A DNA stretch of 64,000 nt from Hespellia sp. (GTDB lineage: Bacteria; Bacillota; Clostridia; Lachnospirales; Lachnospiraceae): the NCBI GenBank assembly GCA_028693555.1, contig JAQUVD010000011.1:1-64000 (forward strand). The letters run 5' to 3'. Below the pieces are notes generated by a model. That model did no database searches, was not told the DNA's origin, and saw only the letters and a list, made by a program, of their open reading frames with translations. Within the stretch, counting starts at the first letter, position 1, and each line of letters starts with the position of its first letter. Positions 34,270-43,496 of the stretch are shown here, in pieces. Position numbers and translations under genes: made by a program.

Positions 34270-35666
34270 ATATTCTCCCCATTCCTTTTCTTAATTTCTT
34301 CTATCATTGGCTCATATTCTGCCTGATTCATGAGACTCTCCACTTCATAAAGCGGTGCACCTTCCAGTTCAAAGCCTGTCATCTTCCTGAAATCCTTCTG
34401 ACAAATTCCCATATCCAACTCTGACGGTACCTGATCTCCGGCATAAGCATTTACTTCGATTCCAATTACATTCATTTCCTTTAATTTCCTGCGAAATAAT
34501 GCTGCTCCCATTGCACTTGAGCCAACACCGCCATCACAGATGATTCCGACTTTTCGCACCGGAGAACTCTGCTTTTCTATGGATTCCTGCTTTGGATGAT
34601 CTATCACTGCTACGCCCTCTCTTTCTGCATTTCCATCTTCTCTCCACCTTAGAATCAACAGTCCTAAGATCAGTGAGACGCCCGCGGATAGCACCACCCC
34701 CAGCAAGACCGCAAAGAAGCTGTCACGCTCCGTCACCATCATCATTGTCAGGATGCTTCCCGGAGATACCGGTGCCAGTGCTGCTGCTCTCATAAGTGAA
34801 AAACAGAGCGTCCCGGTTACTCCGCCTCCCATCAGGGCTGCGATCAGCCACGGATTTGAAAGCACTTCCGGGAAATAGACCTCATGCACACCGCCAACAA
34901 ACTGGGTAAACATGCTCGATGCGTACTGTTTTCTTTTCTTGACCTTCATCAGATACAATGCAAGAAGAACACCAAGCCCCGGTCCCGGATTGCTCTCCAG
35001 CAAAAAGAGGATCGAACTGCCATGTTCGTTCACCTGCTGCAGTCCCAATGGAACCATAATCCCGTGATTTATCACATTGTTCAGGAAAAATACTTTTGCG
35101 GGTTCAATCAGAATATTCAATAGAAAGACGAGATTATGATTGATCAGATAATCTGTACCGATAAACACCACGCCAACGATGGCGGATAGAGCAGGTGCCA
35201 GTATGTAGAAGGAAAATACCGCCAATACCGCACCGGTCAGTGCCACCACCACATTGCGCAGTAACATTTCCATTCCGCTCTTTACCCGCTCAAGCAGCGG
35301 CAGAATCAATCGCTCCCACAGAAGACTGCAGCATGGTCCGAGAAACATCGCACCAAAGATTCCACTGCCCCGCTCTGCCATGACCATGCCTGCCGTTGCC
35401 ATCACTGCAATTGCTCCGCCGAATCGAAGACGCTCAGATTCCTTTCCATCCCGCGCCCCCTGCATACAGTTTCCCAACGCATACGCGATCAGAATCGGAA
35501 TGACACATTGATACACAAACTGAGAAATGGCATAGATATCCTTGTTCGGAAACCAGCCATAGTCTCCAAAGACTACGGCCAATACTCCAACAAAGATAAA
35601 TATACCATTAAAGTTTATAATTACATGACTATATAATTTGAATATCTTATGTAATGCTTTTCTCAT
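34266..35666 (-). CDS. Divergent PTS mannitol-family IICB permease
   Basis: This 466-residue IICB is clearly related to MtlA but distant from its neighbours. The channel motif is GGVHEVYFPEVL and the IIB phospho-Cys377 lies in IICDGGVGSSAMGA. The N-terminus lacks the usual GGxLxxMVxPNIGAFIAWG stretch and has instead NFNGIFIFVGVLAVVFG. The tail after the IIB motif is also altered. It sits directly between mtlA and the PRD regulator. It may have a different substrate or act as a sensor; the key residues kept argue against simple decay. Confidence 0.8.
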   Translation of the reverse strand: MRKALHKIFKLYSHVIINFNGIFIFVGVLAVVFGDYGWFPNKDIYAISQFVYQCVIPILIAYALGNCMQGARDGKESERLRFGGAIAVMATAGMVMAERGSGIFGAMFLGPCCSLLWERLILPLLERVKSGMEMLLRNVVVALTGAVLAVFSFYILAPALSAIVGVVFIGTDYLINHNLVFLLNILIEPAKVFFLNNVINHGIMVPLGLQQVNEHGSSILFLLESNPGPGLGVLLALYLMKVKKRKQYASSMFTQFVGGVHEVYFPEVLSNPWLIAALMGGGVTGTLCFSLMRAAALAPVSPGSILTMMMVTERDSFFAVLLGVVLSAGVSLILGLLILRWREDGNAEREGVAVIDHPKQESIEKQSSPVRKVGIICDGGVGSSAMGAALFRRKLKEMNVIGIEVNAYAGDQVPSELDMGICQKDFRKMTGFELEGAPLYEVESLMNQAEYEPMIEEIKKRNGENI

Positions 35667-35730
35667 TCTAACACCCCATTTACCACATCATAGCACAGGT
35701 AAATGCTGTTTTCCACTACAAGCTTTGTTT

Positions 35731-37116
35731 TTATAAATTTGTTTTCTTGAGCTGTTCTACAAGTTCTTCATACTCCGGTGCTGCAAGGAAATTTGTGATT
35801 AGAATCAATTGCGCATTCGGATTGCTGTGTGCTGCTCTCTCTCCAAGTTCCTGATGTGTTACTACGATTTCAACATCTGCCGGGATAGAAGATACCGGTG
35901 TATGAATTACTTCAATACCATCCATGCCTGCTGCTACAATCTTTTTCTTCAGAACCGTTGCGCCCATCGCACTTGATCCCATTCCTGCGTCACATGCAAA
36001 TGCAATCTTGCTGATCTTACCGGTTGCTGTCTGTGCCGGTGCATCTGCGATTCCCTTGGATTCTTTTTTCATGCTGTCTTTCTGCGCTGTTGCTTCTTCT
36101 AAGCTTGTGTCTTTTCCTGCGAACTTAAGCAGTGGCAGTGCGATTACAAATGAAACAGCTGCTGCAATTGCAACTCCTAAAAGAAGTCCAATATATGAAT
36201 GCTTCTCGCACATCATAATCAATGCAAAGATACTTCCCGGTGAAGCCGGTGCTGTAAGTCCTACGCCCATCAGATTGAATATGAAGATTCCGCTTGCTCC
36301 ACCAGCCATAACTGCAAGTAATAACAATGGATTCATCAAAATATATGGGAAATAAATTTCGTGAATACCACCAAAGAAATGGATAATCACTGCTCCAGGT
36401 GCAGAGCTCTTGGCACTTCCTTTTCCAGCGATACAATATGCAAGTAAGATTCCAAGTCCTGGTCCCGGATTTGCTTCTAATAAGAAGAAGATTGATTTTC
36501 CGACTTCTTCTACCTGCTGGATTCCTAATGGAGAAAGAATTCCATGATTGATTGCATTATTAAGGAACAATACTTTCGCCGGTTCGATAAATACACTTGC
36601 CAGTGGAAGAAGACCATGATCCACGAAGAATCCTACTCCTGCTGCCATTGCTGCGTTTAATGCTGTTACAACCGGAGCAATTAAGAGCATTGCCAGACAG
36701 GCAAGCACTGCACCGATAATACCGAGTGAGAAGTTATTAATCAGCATCTCGAATCCTGCCGGTGTCTTTCCTTCTACGGCTTTGTCAAATTTCTTTAAAA
36801 TCCATGCTGCAAGTGGTCCCATGATCATTGCACCGATAAACATCGGGATATCTGCACCGACAATAACACCCATCGTTGCAATCGCACCGATTACACCGCC
36901 TCGGTGATCATGTACAACCTTACCACCTGTATAAGCAATTAACAGTGGCAATAAGTATGTAGACATTGGCGATACCATTTCCGCCAGCTTTTCATTTGGT
37001 GCCCATCCTGTTGCAATAAACAATGCTGTGATCAGACCCCATGCAATAAATGCGCCAATATTCGGCATAACCATACCGCTGAGCGCTCTTCCAAAACTCT
37101 GTACTTTCTCTTTCAT
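35731..37116 (-). CDS. mtlA: PTS mannitol-type IICB permease MtlA
   Basis: This 461-residue permease is the canonical MtlA of the three in the cluster: RALSGMVMPNIGAFIAWGLI, GADIPMFIGAMIMGPL, the GGIHEIYFPYIL motif, and IIB phospho-Cys375 (FACDAGMGSSAMGA). No IIA domain is fused. No mtlD (mannitol-1-phosphate 5-dehydrogenase) lies nearby; SorE/YggP-like dehydrogenases occupy that place. The start MKEKVQSFG has AGGAGAGG ten bases upstream; the in-frame upstream stretch is promoter and leader. Confidence 0.9.
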   Translation of the reverse strand: MKEKVQSFGRALSGMVMPNIGAFIAWGLITALFIATGWAPNEKLAEMVSPMSTYLLPLLIAYTGGKVVHDHRGGVIGAIATMGVIVGADIPMFIGAMIMGPLAAWILKKFDKAVEGKTPAGFEMLINNFSLGIIGAVLACLAMLLIAPVVTALNAAMAAGVGFFVDHGLLPLASVFIEPAKVLFLNNAINHGILSPLGIQQVEEVGKSIFFLLEANPGPGLGILLAYCIAGKGSAKSSAPGAVIIHFFGGIHEIYFPYILMNPLLLLAVMAGGASGIFIFNLMGVGLTAPASPGSIFALIMMCEKHSYIGLLLGVAIAAAVSFVIALPLLKFAGKDTSLEEATAQKDSMKKESKGIADAPAQTATGKISKIAFACDAGMGSSAMGATVLKKKIVAAGMDGIEVIHTPVSSIPADVEIVVTHQELGERAAHSNPNAQLILITNFLAAPEYEELVEQLKKTNL

Positions 37117-37200
37117 CGATTTCACACCTCTCCTAAATCTCATTTTCTTGTTTTCGTTTTTATAAGGTACGATTGGCCAATCAATTCCTTTGATATGTTT

Positions 37201-37277
37201 ATTATATAGAATAGTGTGGTATAAATTCAACTAATAGAAAAGAAGATTTGACACCATAGATTAAGGTCAAATCTTCT
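37201..37277 (-). promoter_or_regulatory. mtlA promoter and upstream 12-bp inverted repeat
   Basis: Reading left: -35 TTGAAT (37225-37230), 18-bp spacer, -10 TATAAT (37201-37206). A perfect 12-bp inverted repeat (37241-37252 with 37266-37277) is centred about 53 bp upstream of the -10 and contains TTTGAC/GTCAAA half-sites. Its place matches the AATTGGCACT boxes of the other two units. No gene ends here on the minus strand, so a regulator site fits better than a terminator. Confidence 0.6.
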
Positions 37278-37477
37278 TATCGAAATATGCTTGTGATGGA
37301 AATGCTCATAGCTCTGTGGTAAAATAATACCTAACATCGTCAGCAGGATTTGCTGGGGGAAAACACAGTAAAATCAGCATTGCAACGATTCATTGCGGCG
37401 ATTCCTGCTTGAATTGGTAGATATTTAGCCGCCCGTTTGCTATGATTTTCTCAAACAAAATAGCAGGCGGAAAGCAC

Positions 37478-38284
37478 ATGACATTTGGAGAGAAAATACA
37501 AAAATTAAGAAAGCGGCAAGGTCTTTCACAAGAAGCCCTTGCTGAAAAAGTAACAGTTACAAGGCAGACAATTTCAAAATGGGAGTTAGACCAATCCACC
37601 CCGGATTTAGAGTTTATCGCCCAACTCTGCGGTATTTTCGGTGTGTCCGCTGACTACCTCATTCGAGAGGAATTAGTTGAGCCGGATGCCCTGCCGTTTC
37701 AAATGAAAAAGGGGATTCACTTGACAGAACAAGTGAAGCGCCGTATTTTGGCAGCTTTGTCCGCAGTGGCTTTAACCGCAATTTGCGTTTGCCTAATTTG
37801 TAATTACGCTACTTCGGAATACTTGTCATGGTCGTTGGTGGTCGCAGTTTCGATTGCAGCGGGATGGGGGCTTTGTATTCCTGTGTTAACTGCAAATAAA
37901 AAAATCGTTTTGAAAACTCTACTTACAGCCAGCGTTATTCCAATTCCACTTTTAGCACTTCTCGGATTACTCCTAAAACGCCCGATTGTGTTTACACTGG
38001 GTACTTGCGTTTCTCTTGTAGCGATTGCTGCCACTTGGATAATTTATGGAATTTTCTGTAAATGCCATAGACATTTGTGGCGAGGATTTGGTTTTGCACT
38101 GCTTGTCGTAATCCCCACCGCAACAAGTATGAACCACATAACTGCCTACTTCGTTTCGCAAGATGGTTCTACGTTCACATCGGATATATTCAACGGCGCA
38201 ATTACACTTCTGCTTGCTGCCGTATGCTTTGGGATCGACTACTTACAGCGCTGCAAGAAAGGATCGGGCGAATTTGAAGCATAA
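37478..38284 (+). CDS. XRE-family regulator with a membrane domain
   Basis: This 268-residue protein has an N-terminal XRE helix-turn-helix (MTFGEKIQKLRKRQGLSQEALAEKV...RQTISKWELDQSTPD) and about six membrane helices after residue 80. The pattern is common in Firmicutes, where such genes often sit next to envelope or transporter genes. It is transcribed away from mtlA, from the same 360-bp intergenic stretch. Start MTFGEK is chosen because the HTH begins there and AGGCGGA lies upstream. Target and signal are unknown. Confidence 0.85.
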   Translation: MTFGEKIQKLRKRQGLSQEALAEKVTVTRQTISKWELDQSTPDLEFIAQLCGIFGVSADYLIREELVEPDALPFQMKKGIHLTEQVKRRILAALSAVALTAICVCLICNYATSEYLSWSLVVAVSIAAGWGLCIPVLTANKKIVLKTLLTASVIPIPLLALLGLLLKRPIVFTLGTCVSLVAIAATWIIYGIFCKCHRHLWRGFGFALLVVIPTATSMNHITAYFVSQDGSTFTSDIFNGAITLLLAAVCFGIDYLQRCKKGSGEFEA

Positions 38285-38451
38285 TGGTGGATTTATTCCA
38301 AAATACGAACTCATTAAGCCACTCATCAACTCCTTTGGATTTTTTTCATTGAAATATGCACCCCACACCTCTAGATATTCACGTATGTGGTCTGACTTGA
38401 AGGAATCTCCGCGCTCGCAGATGGACTTCATTCAGCTCCCATTCATGAACA

Positions 38452-40446
38452 TCACAGCATCTCCAACTCACTAAACATCTTCATAAATTCCTTCTTCCCA
38501 TAATTCTCAAACTCTGCCTCTATCATATTCTCATCTTCACCAACAATGACACCGACACCATATTTTTCATGGCGAACTCTACGAGGTGCTGCCTCATCCG
38601 CATTTGCCCCCACAGTCGGAGTGTTTGCCGCGCCAAACAGTGCAGCCAGCGTATGCATGGTGTCCGACTTTTCCACTTCTTTTCGCATCTTCTGTAAATC
38701 CACCCTGCCGTCTGTCGTAAACTCCTTTGCAGCGTCAGATCTGCTCTCGTCCTGAATCAGATGCTGTGGAATCATCTGAATATAGCGGCTTGCCCCCTCC
38801 GCCACACGAGGCAGATCGGGATTTGTATAATAAGAAAGCTCCAAATGGTCCTTCGCCCTGGTCATCCCAACGAAGAATAGTCTCCTCTCCTCATCTTCTT
38901 CCTCAAAATCCTGTGTGCGAAGTGGAATCAAACCATAATTCACCCCGATGATAAAGACATACGAAAACTCTAATCCTTTCGAGGCATGAAGTGTCATCAG
39001 CTTCACCGAGTCTTCTGCCATATCCACCTCTTTTTGAAGAATATTGATTCCATAAAGGGCAGAGGAATTCAGAAACTGCCGGAATCCATCGATCAGCGTG
39101 AGATGCTGCTCTTTTGCATAGCGCAGCATACGGTCTAGCATGGCTAAAATCTGTTCACGCTCATCCTGATATCCCACAGAATTCTGTCGTAAATGCTCAT
39201 TCACATTCAAAAAATCATAAATCTCCTGCGCCGATACATCCAAGACTTCAATCGCGCGCTCTGTTTTCCACGGTGCACCTGCAAACAGCTCCCTGTTCTG
39301 GCAATCCTGTTTCATTTTCTTTAAGAACCAGTTCAATATCGGAACATCCTGCACCGTCTTTTTGACTGACACTTCAAATGGAATTTCTTCTGTCGCAAAT
39401 ACTTTTTCCAATTGCTCCGACTGACTTTGCAGGCGGTAAAAAATCGCGATTTCGCGGTATGGAATTCCACGCTTCGCAAGCAAATGAATCTGCACAGCAA
39501 GATCATTTGCCTCCTGAAAGGAGTTGTACTGATTCTTCACCACAATGAGATCACCAAACTCTCTCGTCCCGGTTAAGTCATCTGCATTCTGCTGAAAATG
39601 CTTTGCCGCCTCCAAAATAACATTGCTTGAGCGGTAATTAAGCGGCAGCGATAATTCCCGCGCATGAAATTCATCCTTCAACCGATAGAAAATGCGGCTG
39701 CTGCTTCCGCGCCAGCTATAGATTACCTGATTGGGATCACCCACCGCAAAGAAAGAAGCACCATATTGTTTCAGTAGCGTCAAAAATTCGATTTGAATTG
39801 CATCACAGTCCTGCACCTCATCCACAATCAGCCATTCCGGATGAAAATCCAAACGCCCTGTCCCGCTCTGTAACTCTTTCTTTAACAAGTAATTCGTCAC
39901 ACGAATGATATCCCGAAATGTAAATTCATTTCGTTTCAGCTTCTCCTGCCCCAAAAGACGCATCAAAAGAAAGAGGTCATCCTGATAACGCGGCTCCCTG
40001 CTCCCATTTTCATATGGTTCCCGCTCCTGCTCCAGCCTCTTTTTCAGTCTGTTTTGATATTTAATTTTTAGCTTCTGTTCTTTGATCAGCTCCAGTGCAA
40101 GCTCTTCCTCTTCCTCAGGAGTAATGACCGCAAATTCCGGCTTGTAGCCAAGTTCCTCGATGGGAAGCTTTTCGCGCAGCAGATACAGTGCAACACTGTG
40201 GAACGTTCCAAATCCTTCAAACATGCAATTTCCAGATTGTGCCAACAACCGTTCTCTGATCTCATCCGCCGCCTTATTCGTAAAAGTCAGCACAATCATC
40301 TTATCATACGAAATGTGTTTCACTTCATGTAAATACAGCACCTTCGAGATCAGCACCGTCGTCTTGCCACTGCCCACCTTCGCATTTACAATGCAGGCGT
40401 CACTCTCATCAAGCACTGCTGCCCTCTGATATTTATTTAATTCCAT
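38452..40446 (-). CDS. UvrD/Rep-family ATP-dependent DNA helicase
   Basis: This superfamily 1 helicase of about 664 residues has all motifs: Walker A NAKVGSGKTTVL, Ia FTNKAADEIRERLL, II IVDEVQDCDAIQ, III GDPNQVIYSWRGSS, IV LNYRSSNVIL, V LMTLHASKGLEFSYVF and VI FVGMTRAKDHLELSY. The C-terminal end (VRHEKYGVGVIVGEDENMIEAEFENYGKKEF) matches the UvrD/PcrA C-terminal small domain. It is shorter than PcrA, so probably a specialised relative. Its 5' end overlaps the DUF1998 helicase gene; the start is uncertain, MELNKYQ being preferred and two more ATGs lying up to 40 bases upstream. Confidence 0.88.
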   Translation of the reverse strand: MELNKYQRAAVLDESDACIVNAKVGSGKTTVLISKVLYLHEVKHISYDKMIVLTFTNKAADEIRERLLAQSGNCMFEGFGTFHSVALYLLREKLPIEELGYKPEFAVITPEEEEELALELIKEQKLKIKYQNRLKKRLEQEREPYENGSREPRYQDDLFLLMRLLGQEKLKRNEFTFRDIIRVTNYLLKKELQSGTGRLDFHPEWLIVDEVQDCDAIQIEFLTLLKQYGASFFAVGDPNQVIYSWRGSSSRIFYRLKDEFHARELSLPLNYRSSNVILEAAKHFQQNADDLTGTREFGDLIVVKNQYNSFQEANDLAVQIHLLAKRGIPYREIAIFYRLQSQSEQLEKVFATEEIPFEVSVKKTVQDVPILNWFLKKMKQDCQNRELFAGAPWKTERAIEVLDVSAQEIYDFLNVNEHLRQNSVGYQDEREQILAMLDRMLRYAKEQHLTLIDGFRQFLNSSALYGINILQKEVDMAEDSVKLMTLHASKGLEFSYVFIIGVNYGLIPLRTQDFEEEDEERRLFFVGMTRAKDHLELSYYTNPDLPRVAEGASRYIQMIPQHLIQDESRSDAAKEFTTDGRVDLQKMRKEVEKSDTMHTLAALFGAANTPTVGANADEAAPRRVRHEKYGVGVIVGEDENMIEAEFENYGKKEFMKMFSELEML

Positions 40447-40462
40447 TCTATCCATCCCATAA

Positions 40463-42913
40463 TCATGATGTTGGATGCATCTCATCCAATCTGCGTTTTA
40501 GCTTCCCAGCTTTATCCCGGTCGGCATCTCTTTTTTCCTGCGTTTCCTTAAAATACGCTTCCCAGCTTACCGGAAGTGTCGGATCAGGCCTTGACACTGC
40601 CGGTCTGTCTTCCTCTACGTAGAGCTTCACAGTTTCCGGAACCGGTGATTCTTCGAAGAAATTCTTCAGTCCCCATAAGATCATCTGTCGATCCAGCGTG
40701 TAATCCCCTACACATGCCGGGCAGCCATTTTCACAGCCGCATCCCTCCACCAGTGCAATCGCATGTTCGATCACAACAGGTACAACATCATAGATCTTCT
40801 CCGAATACCCTAGACCGCCCACATATTTGTCATAGAAGAACAGATAGACACTGCCGTTCATTTCCCCCTGCGGAATGAGCGCATCATTCGACACCATCAC
40901 GTCAATATCCTCCGAGGATGCCATGGTACTCATCATCGCTGCACTGCGAAGTGCGTGACACATTCCTTCAAAATGATTATTCCGCGTCAGATTTCCATTC
41001 TCATCTGGCTTTAATAAGCTGCGAAAGACTTCTGTTACGTTTGCCGGAACTACCAGCCACGTGCTCTCTGTATCATAATCCTTCTGGAGCGGGTGCGCGA
41101 GCTGCATAAATCCAAGGTTTTGGTGATGATGGAATTGCAGCTTCTTATACATACTGACCCACTCATTTACATTAATATCCCCAAATGAAAATCTTGTCCG
41201 CCGATAGCTTTCCGACTTAAATTCGCGGAGAATACGCGTCTCTCCCTGCCCGTTTGGCACGGTGTAATAATCACCTGCAAACGAAATTGCCTGCGCCGTA
41301 TGGCTCGTCAGATTCAGATCCAGTACTTCGTATGCATTTCCTTCGTGCAGATAGACCGCTCCCGGATACAATTCCCGAAACGCCTGCGATTCGTCCATCT
41401 CCGTAATTTCACGTCCCGTCTCACGTTCCAGCAGCTTGTAACGAATCTTATCAATGTTTCGAATGCTATAATCCCCCGCTGGAAATGCACTCCCCGACCA
41501 TGCGAATTTACCATTCAGATTCTTTAGCTCTTCTGCTGACAGCATGACGGGAATCACCTCTCCCAGATCTGGAAAACGCTTTGTATCCTCCAGTGAAAGT
41601 GGCAGTTCAGCCGCCGCTGCGCGTATATGTGACAGTTGAATCAAGAGATTATCCGGATCGACAATCGCATGCTCACTCTCCGTCTCAAACAACCAGTCCG
41701 GATTGACCGCAATATACTGATCAAACGGCTGATTATCCAGAATCAGATAGTTGTCACACGCTACGCCGCTTCTCCCCGCGCGCCCGCTCTGCTGCCAAAA
41801 TGATGCCTTAGTTCCGGGATAGCCGACTAAAAGCGTCGTATCCAGCGATCCAATATCAATTCCAAGTTCCAGCGCATTGGTGGAAATGAGGCCACTGAGT
41901 GCACCTGTCATCATCCGGTGCTCAATCTCTTTACGCTCCATCGGCGTGTATCCGCCACGATAACCCGCGATTTTCTCCGGACCTGCATCAGCTAAGAAGT
42001 CTGCCTGTTCCATCCGATCCCGCGATTCTTTCAGGATCACCTCAACACTGCGTCTGCTCCTTGCAAACGCAATAAAGCTGTGATGGTTCTCCACAAGCTG
42101 CGGAATCATCTGCGCTGCAACGGTTGCGGTCGAAACCCGCGCGAACTCTTTTCCATCTTTTCCAATCAGCGGTGGCGGTTCTAGAAGAATATAATTCTTC
42201 TGAGGAGACGGTGCACCATTCTTACTGACAAGCGAAAATGGTTTTCCACAAATCTTCTCCGCCAGTTCCAGTGGATTCGCAATCGTTGCCGAACTACACA
42301 AAAAACGCACGTCCGACTGATAATACGCACAGATGCGATCCAGCCTGCGAAATACATTTGCCAGATGCGAGCCAAATGCACCCCGGTAGGAATGTAGCTC
42401 ATCAACCACAACATATTTCAGATTCGAGAATATAAAGTCCATCCCATGCATACTATGATTCGGCAAAAAGGCCGTGTTCATCATCTCCGGATTTGTCAAA
42501 ATAATATTTGCATTCTTCCGCAATTCTCTTCTTCGGTTTTGCGGCGTATCCCCATCATAAACCCCCGCGCAGATGCGATTCTCTCCGAAATAATCCAAAA
42601 AAGGCTTTAGCGCGCGATACTGGTCGCTCGCCAATGCCTTCGTCGGATAGATAAAAAACGCTCTTGTCCGCGGGTCCTTTAAAATCTCCTGCAATACCGG
42701 AAGCAGAAAGCCCAAGGTCTTTCCACTCGCCGTCGCAGTTGTAATCACAACATTTTCCCCTGCCTGCGCGAGATCGAACATCTCCGCCTGATGACAGTAG
42801 AGCTCCGGGATTCCATCCTGTTTCAGAAAGTCTTGAATCTCCCGGTCCAACTGCGGTGGAAATGGACGGTAGACTGCTTCCTGCTGTTCTATTGTTTTCT
42901 GGTATATTTTCAT
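40463..42913 (-). CDS. DEAD/DEAH helicase with DUF1998 domain (MrfA/YprA, Hrq1-like)
   Basis: This superfamily 2 helicase of about 816 residues has ATASGKTLGFLLPVL (Walker A), VVDELHSYRGAFGSH (motif II), CSSATIANP (motif III) and QSGRAGRSG (motif VI). The C-terminal DUF1998 region carries the cysteine cluster CGCENGCPACVG. This architecture is that of Bacillus MrfA (YprA), a 3'-5' helicase acting in mitomycin-type DNA repair with the exonuclease MrfB. No MrfB is seen here; a UvrD-like helicase follows instead. Start at MKIYQKT has AGGAG four bases upstream; an ATG five codons earlier is possible. Confidence 0.85.
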   Translation of the reverse strand: MKIYQKTIEQQEAVYRPFPPQLDREIQDFLKQDGIPELYCHQAEMFDLAQAGENVVITTATASGKTLGFLLPVLQEILKDPRTRAFFIYPTKALASDQYRALKPFLDYFGENRICAGVYDGDTPQNRRRELRKNANIILTNPEMMNTAFLPNHSMHGMDFIFSNLKYVVVDELHSYRGAFGSHLANVFRRLDRICAYYQSDVRFLCSSATIANPLELAEKICGKPFSLVSKNGAPSPQKNYILLEPPPLIGKDGKEFARVSTATVAAQMIPQLVENHHSFIAFARSRRSVEVILKESRDRMEQADFLADAGPEKIAGYRGGYTPMERKEIEHRMMTGALSGLISTNALELGIDIGSLDTTLLVGYPGTKASFWQQSGRAGRSGVACDNYLILDNQPFDQYIAVNPDWLFETESEHAIVDPDNLLIQLSHIRAAAAELPLSLEDTKRFPDLGEVIPVMLSAEELKNLNGKFAWSGSAFPAGDYSIRNIDKIRYKLLERETGREITEMDESQAFRELYPGAVYLHEGNAYEVLDLNLTSHTAQAISFAGDYYTVPNGQGETRILREFKSESYRRTRFSFGDINVNEWVSMYKKLQFHHHQNLGFMQLAHPLQKDYDTESTWLVVPANVTEVFRSLLKPDENGNLTRNNHFEGMCHALRSAAMMSTMASSEDIDVMVSNDALIPQGEMNGSVYLFFYDKYVGGLGYSEKIYDVVPVVIEHAIALVEGCGCENGCPACVGDYTLDRQMILWGLKNFFEESPVPETVKLYVEEDRPAVSRPDPTLPVSWEAYFKETQEKRDADRDKAGKLKRRLDEMHPTS

Positions 42914-42930
42914 TTCGCTCCTGTGCATAT

Positions 42931-43182
42931 TTATACTTCTAAAATCGGTTCACTCAAATCATACAATGTATGTGGACAAAAATCCTGTCCTGTCGCCCAG
43001 TACAACCCTCCATTCTCCACTTTGAGATTCGAGAACAGTCTCTCATCTTTCAATGGCATATAAAAAGGATGTTCAAAATTAGGCGAGAAATCGTAGATTC
43101 GTTCCTCACCATTGTTATATTTCAAATGTAGCCGGTAATCTTTTTCCGTTGAAACTTCTTCTAATTTGGGATATTTTTTCAT
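42931..43182 (-). CDS. DUF2442 protein
   Basis: This 83-residue protein fits DUF2442: MKKYPKLEEVSTEKDYRLHL, LKYNNGEERIYDFSP, FSNLKVENGGLYW and the terminal LYDLSEPI. It begins directly at the base after the DUF4160 stop (TAA then ATG) and ends three bases before the helicase gene region. DUF4160-DUF2442 pairs are common and have been proposed as toxin-antitoxin-like modules, without established mechanism. Confidence 0.85.
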   Translation of the reverse strand: MKKYPKLEEVSTEKDYRLHLKYNNGEERIYDFSPNFEHPFYMPLKDERLFSNLKVENGGLYWATGQDFCPHTLYDLSEPILEV

Positions 43183-43449
43183 TTATTTCAATCCTTCTAT
43201 TTTAAAATATTCATTTCCCTGCTGCATCAAATCCCATAGTGCCAGCAAATCTTCCTTGTGTATCTCCGTCCACGCTACAATCAATTTCATTTTTGCTGCT
43301 GGCATTTCTCCCGCTAGTATGTCCCCTGAAAAATCTACAGCTATTTGATATTCTCCATAACTCGCGTGAAAATGCGGTGTATGATGTTTTTCCTGATCAT
43401 TAAAATACATCCGGATTAAAATTCCGTAAAAATTAGAAATTAAAGGCAA
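43183..43449 (-). CDS. DUF4160 protein (TTG start)
   Basis: This 88-residue protein fits DUF4160: ISNFYGILIRMYFNDQEKHHTPHFHASYGEY with the conserved HxxPHFHA histidines, then an AGEMPAAKMKLIVAW segment. No ATG fits the family start; TTG with AAAGGA nine bases upstream gives the normal MPxIxxFYG beginning. First gene of an operon with DUF2442 and, apparently, two helicases. Histidine clustering suggests a metal or catalytic site, not proven. Confidence 0.85.
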   Translation of the reverse strand: MPLISNFYGILIRMYFNDQEKHHTPHFHASYGEYQIAVDFSGDILAGEMPAAKMKLIVAWTEIHKEDLLALWDLMQQGNEYFKIEGLK

Positions 43450-43467
43450 TCACATCATCCTTTCTAA

Positions 43468-43496
43468 ATTATAAACTATTTGTTTTCAATATACAA
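43468..43496 (-). promoter_or_regulatory. Promoter of the DUF4160-DUF2442-helicase operon
   Basis: -10 TATAAT (43468-43473) reads left with a 17-bp spacer to a weak -35 TTGTAT (43491-43496). The start would lie only about a dozen bases before the TTG start codon. Confidence 0.45.

Noticed and set aside
37241-37277. Inverted repeat before mtlA as a terminator
   Set aside because: No minus-strand gene ends upstream of it within 1 kb, and it sits at the activator distance from the mtlA -10.
38243-38431. 62-codon minus-strand frame overlapping the end of the XRE gene
   Set aside because: It contains protein-like words (EYLEVWGAYFNE) but no recognisable family, a doubtful start and 40 bases of overlap with a good gene on the other strand. 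It may be a decayed fragment; not strong enough to list.
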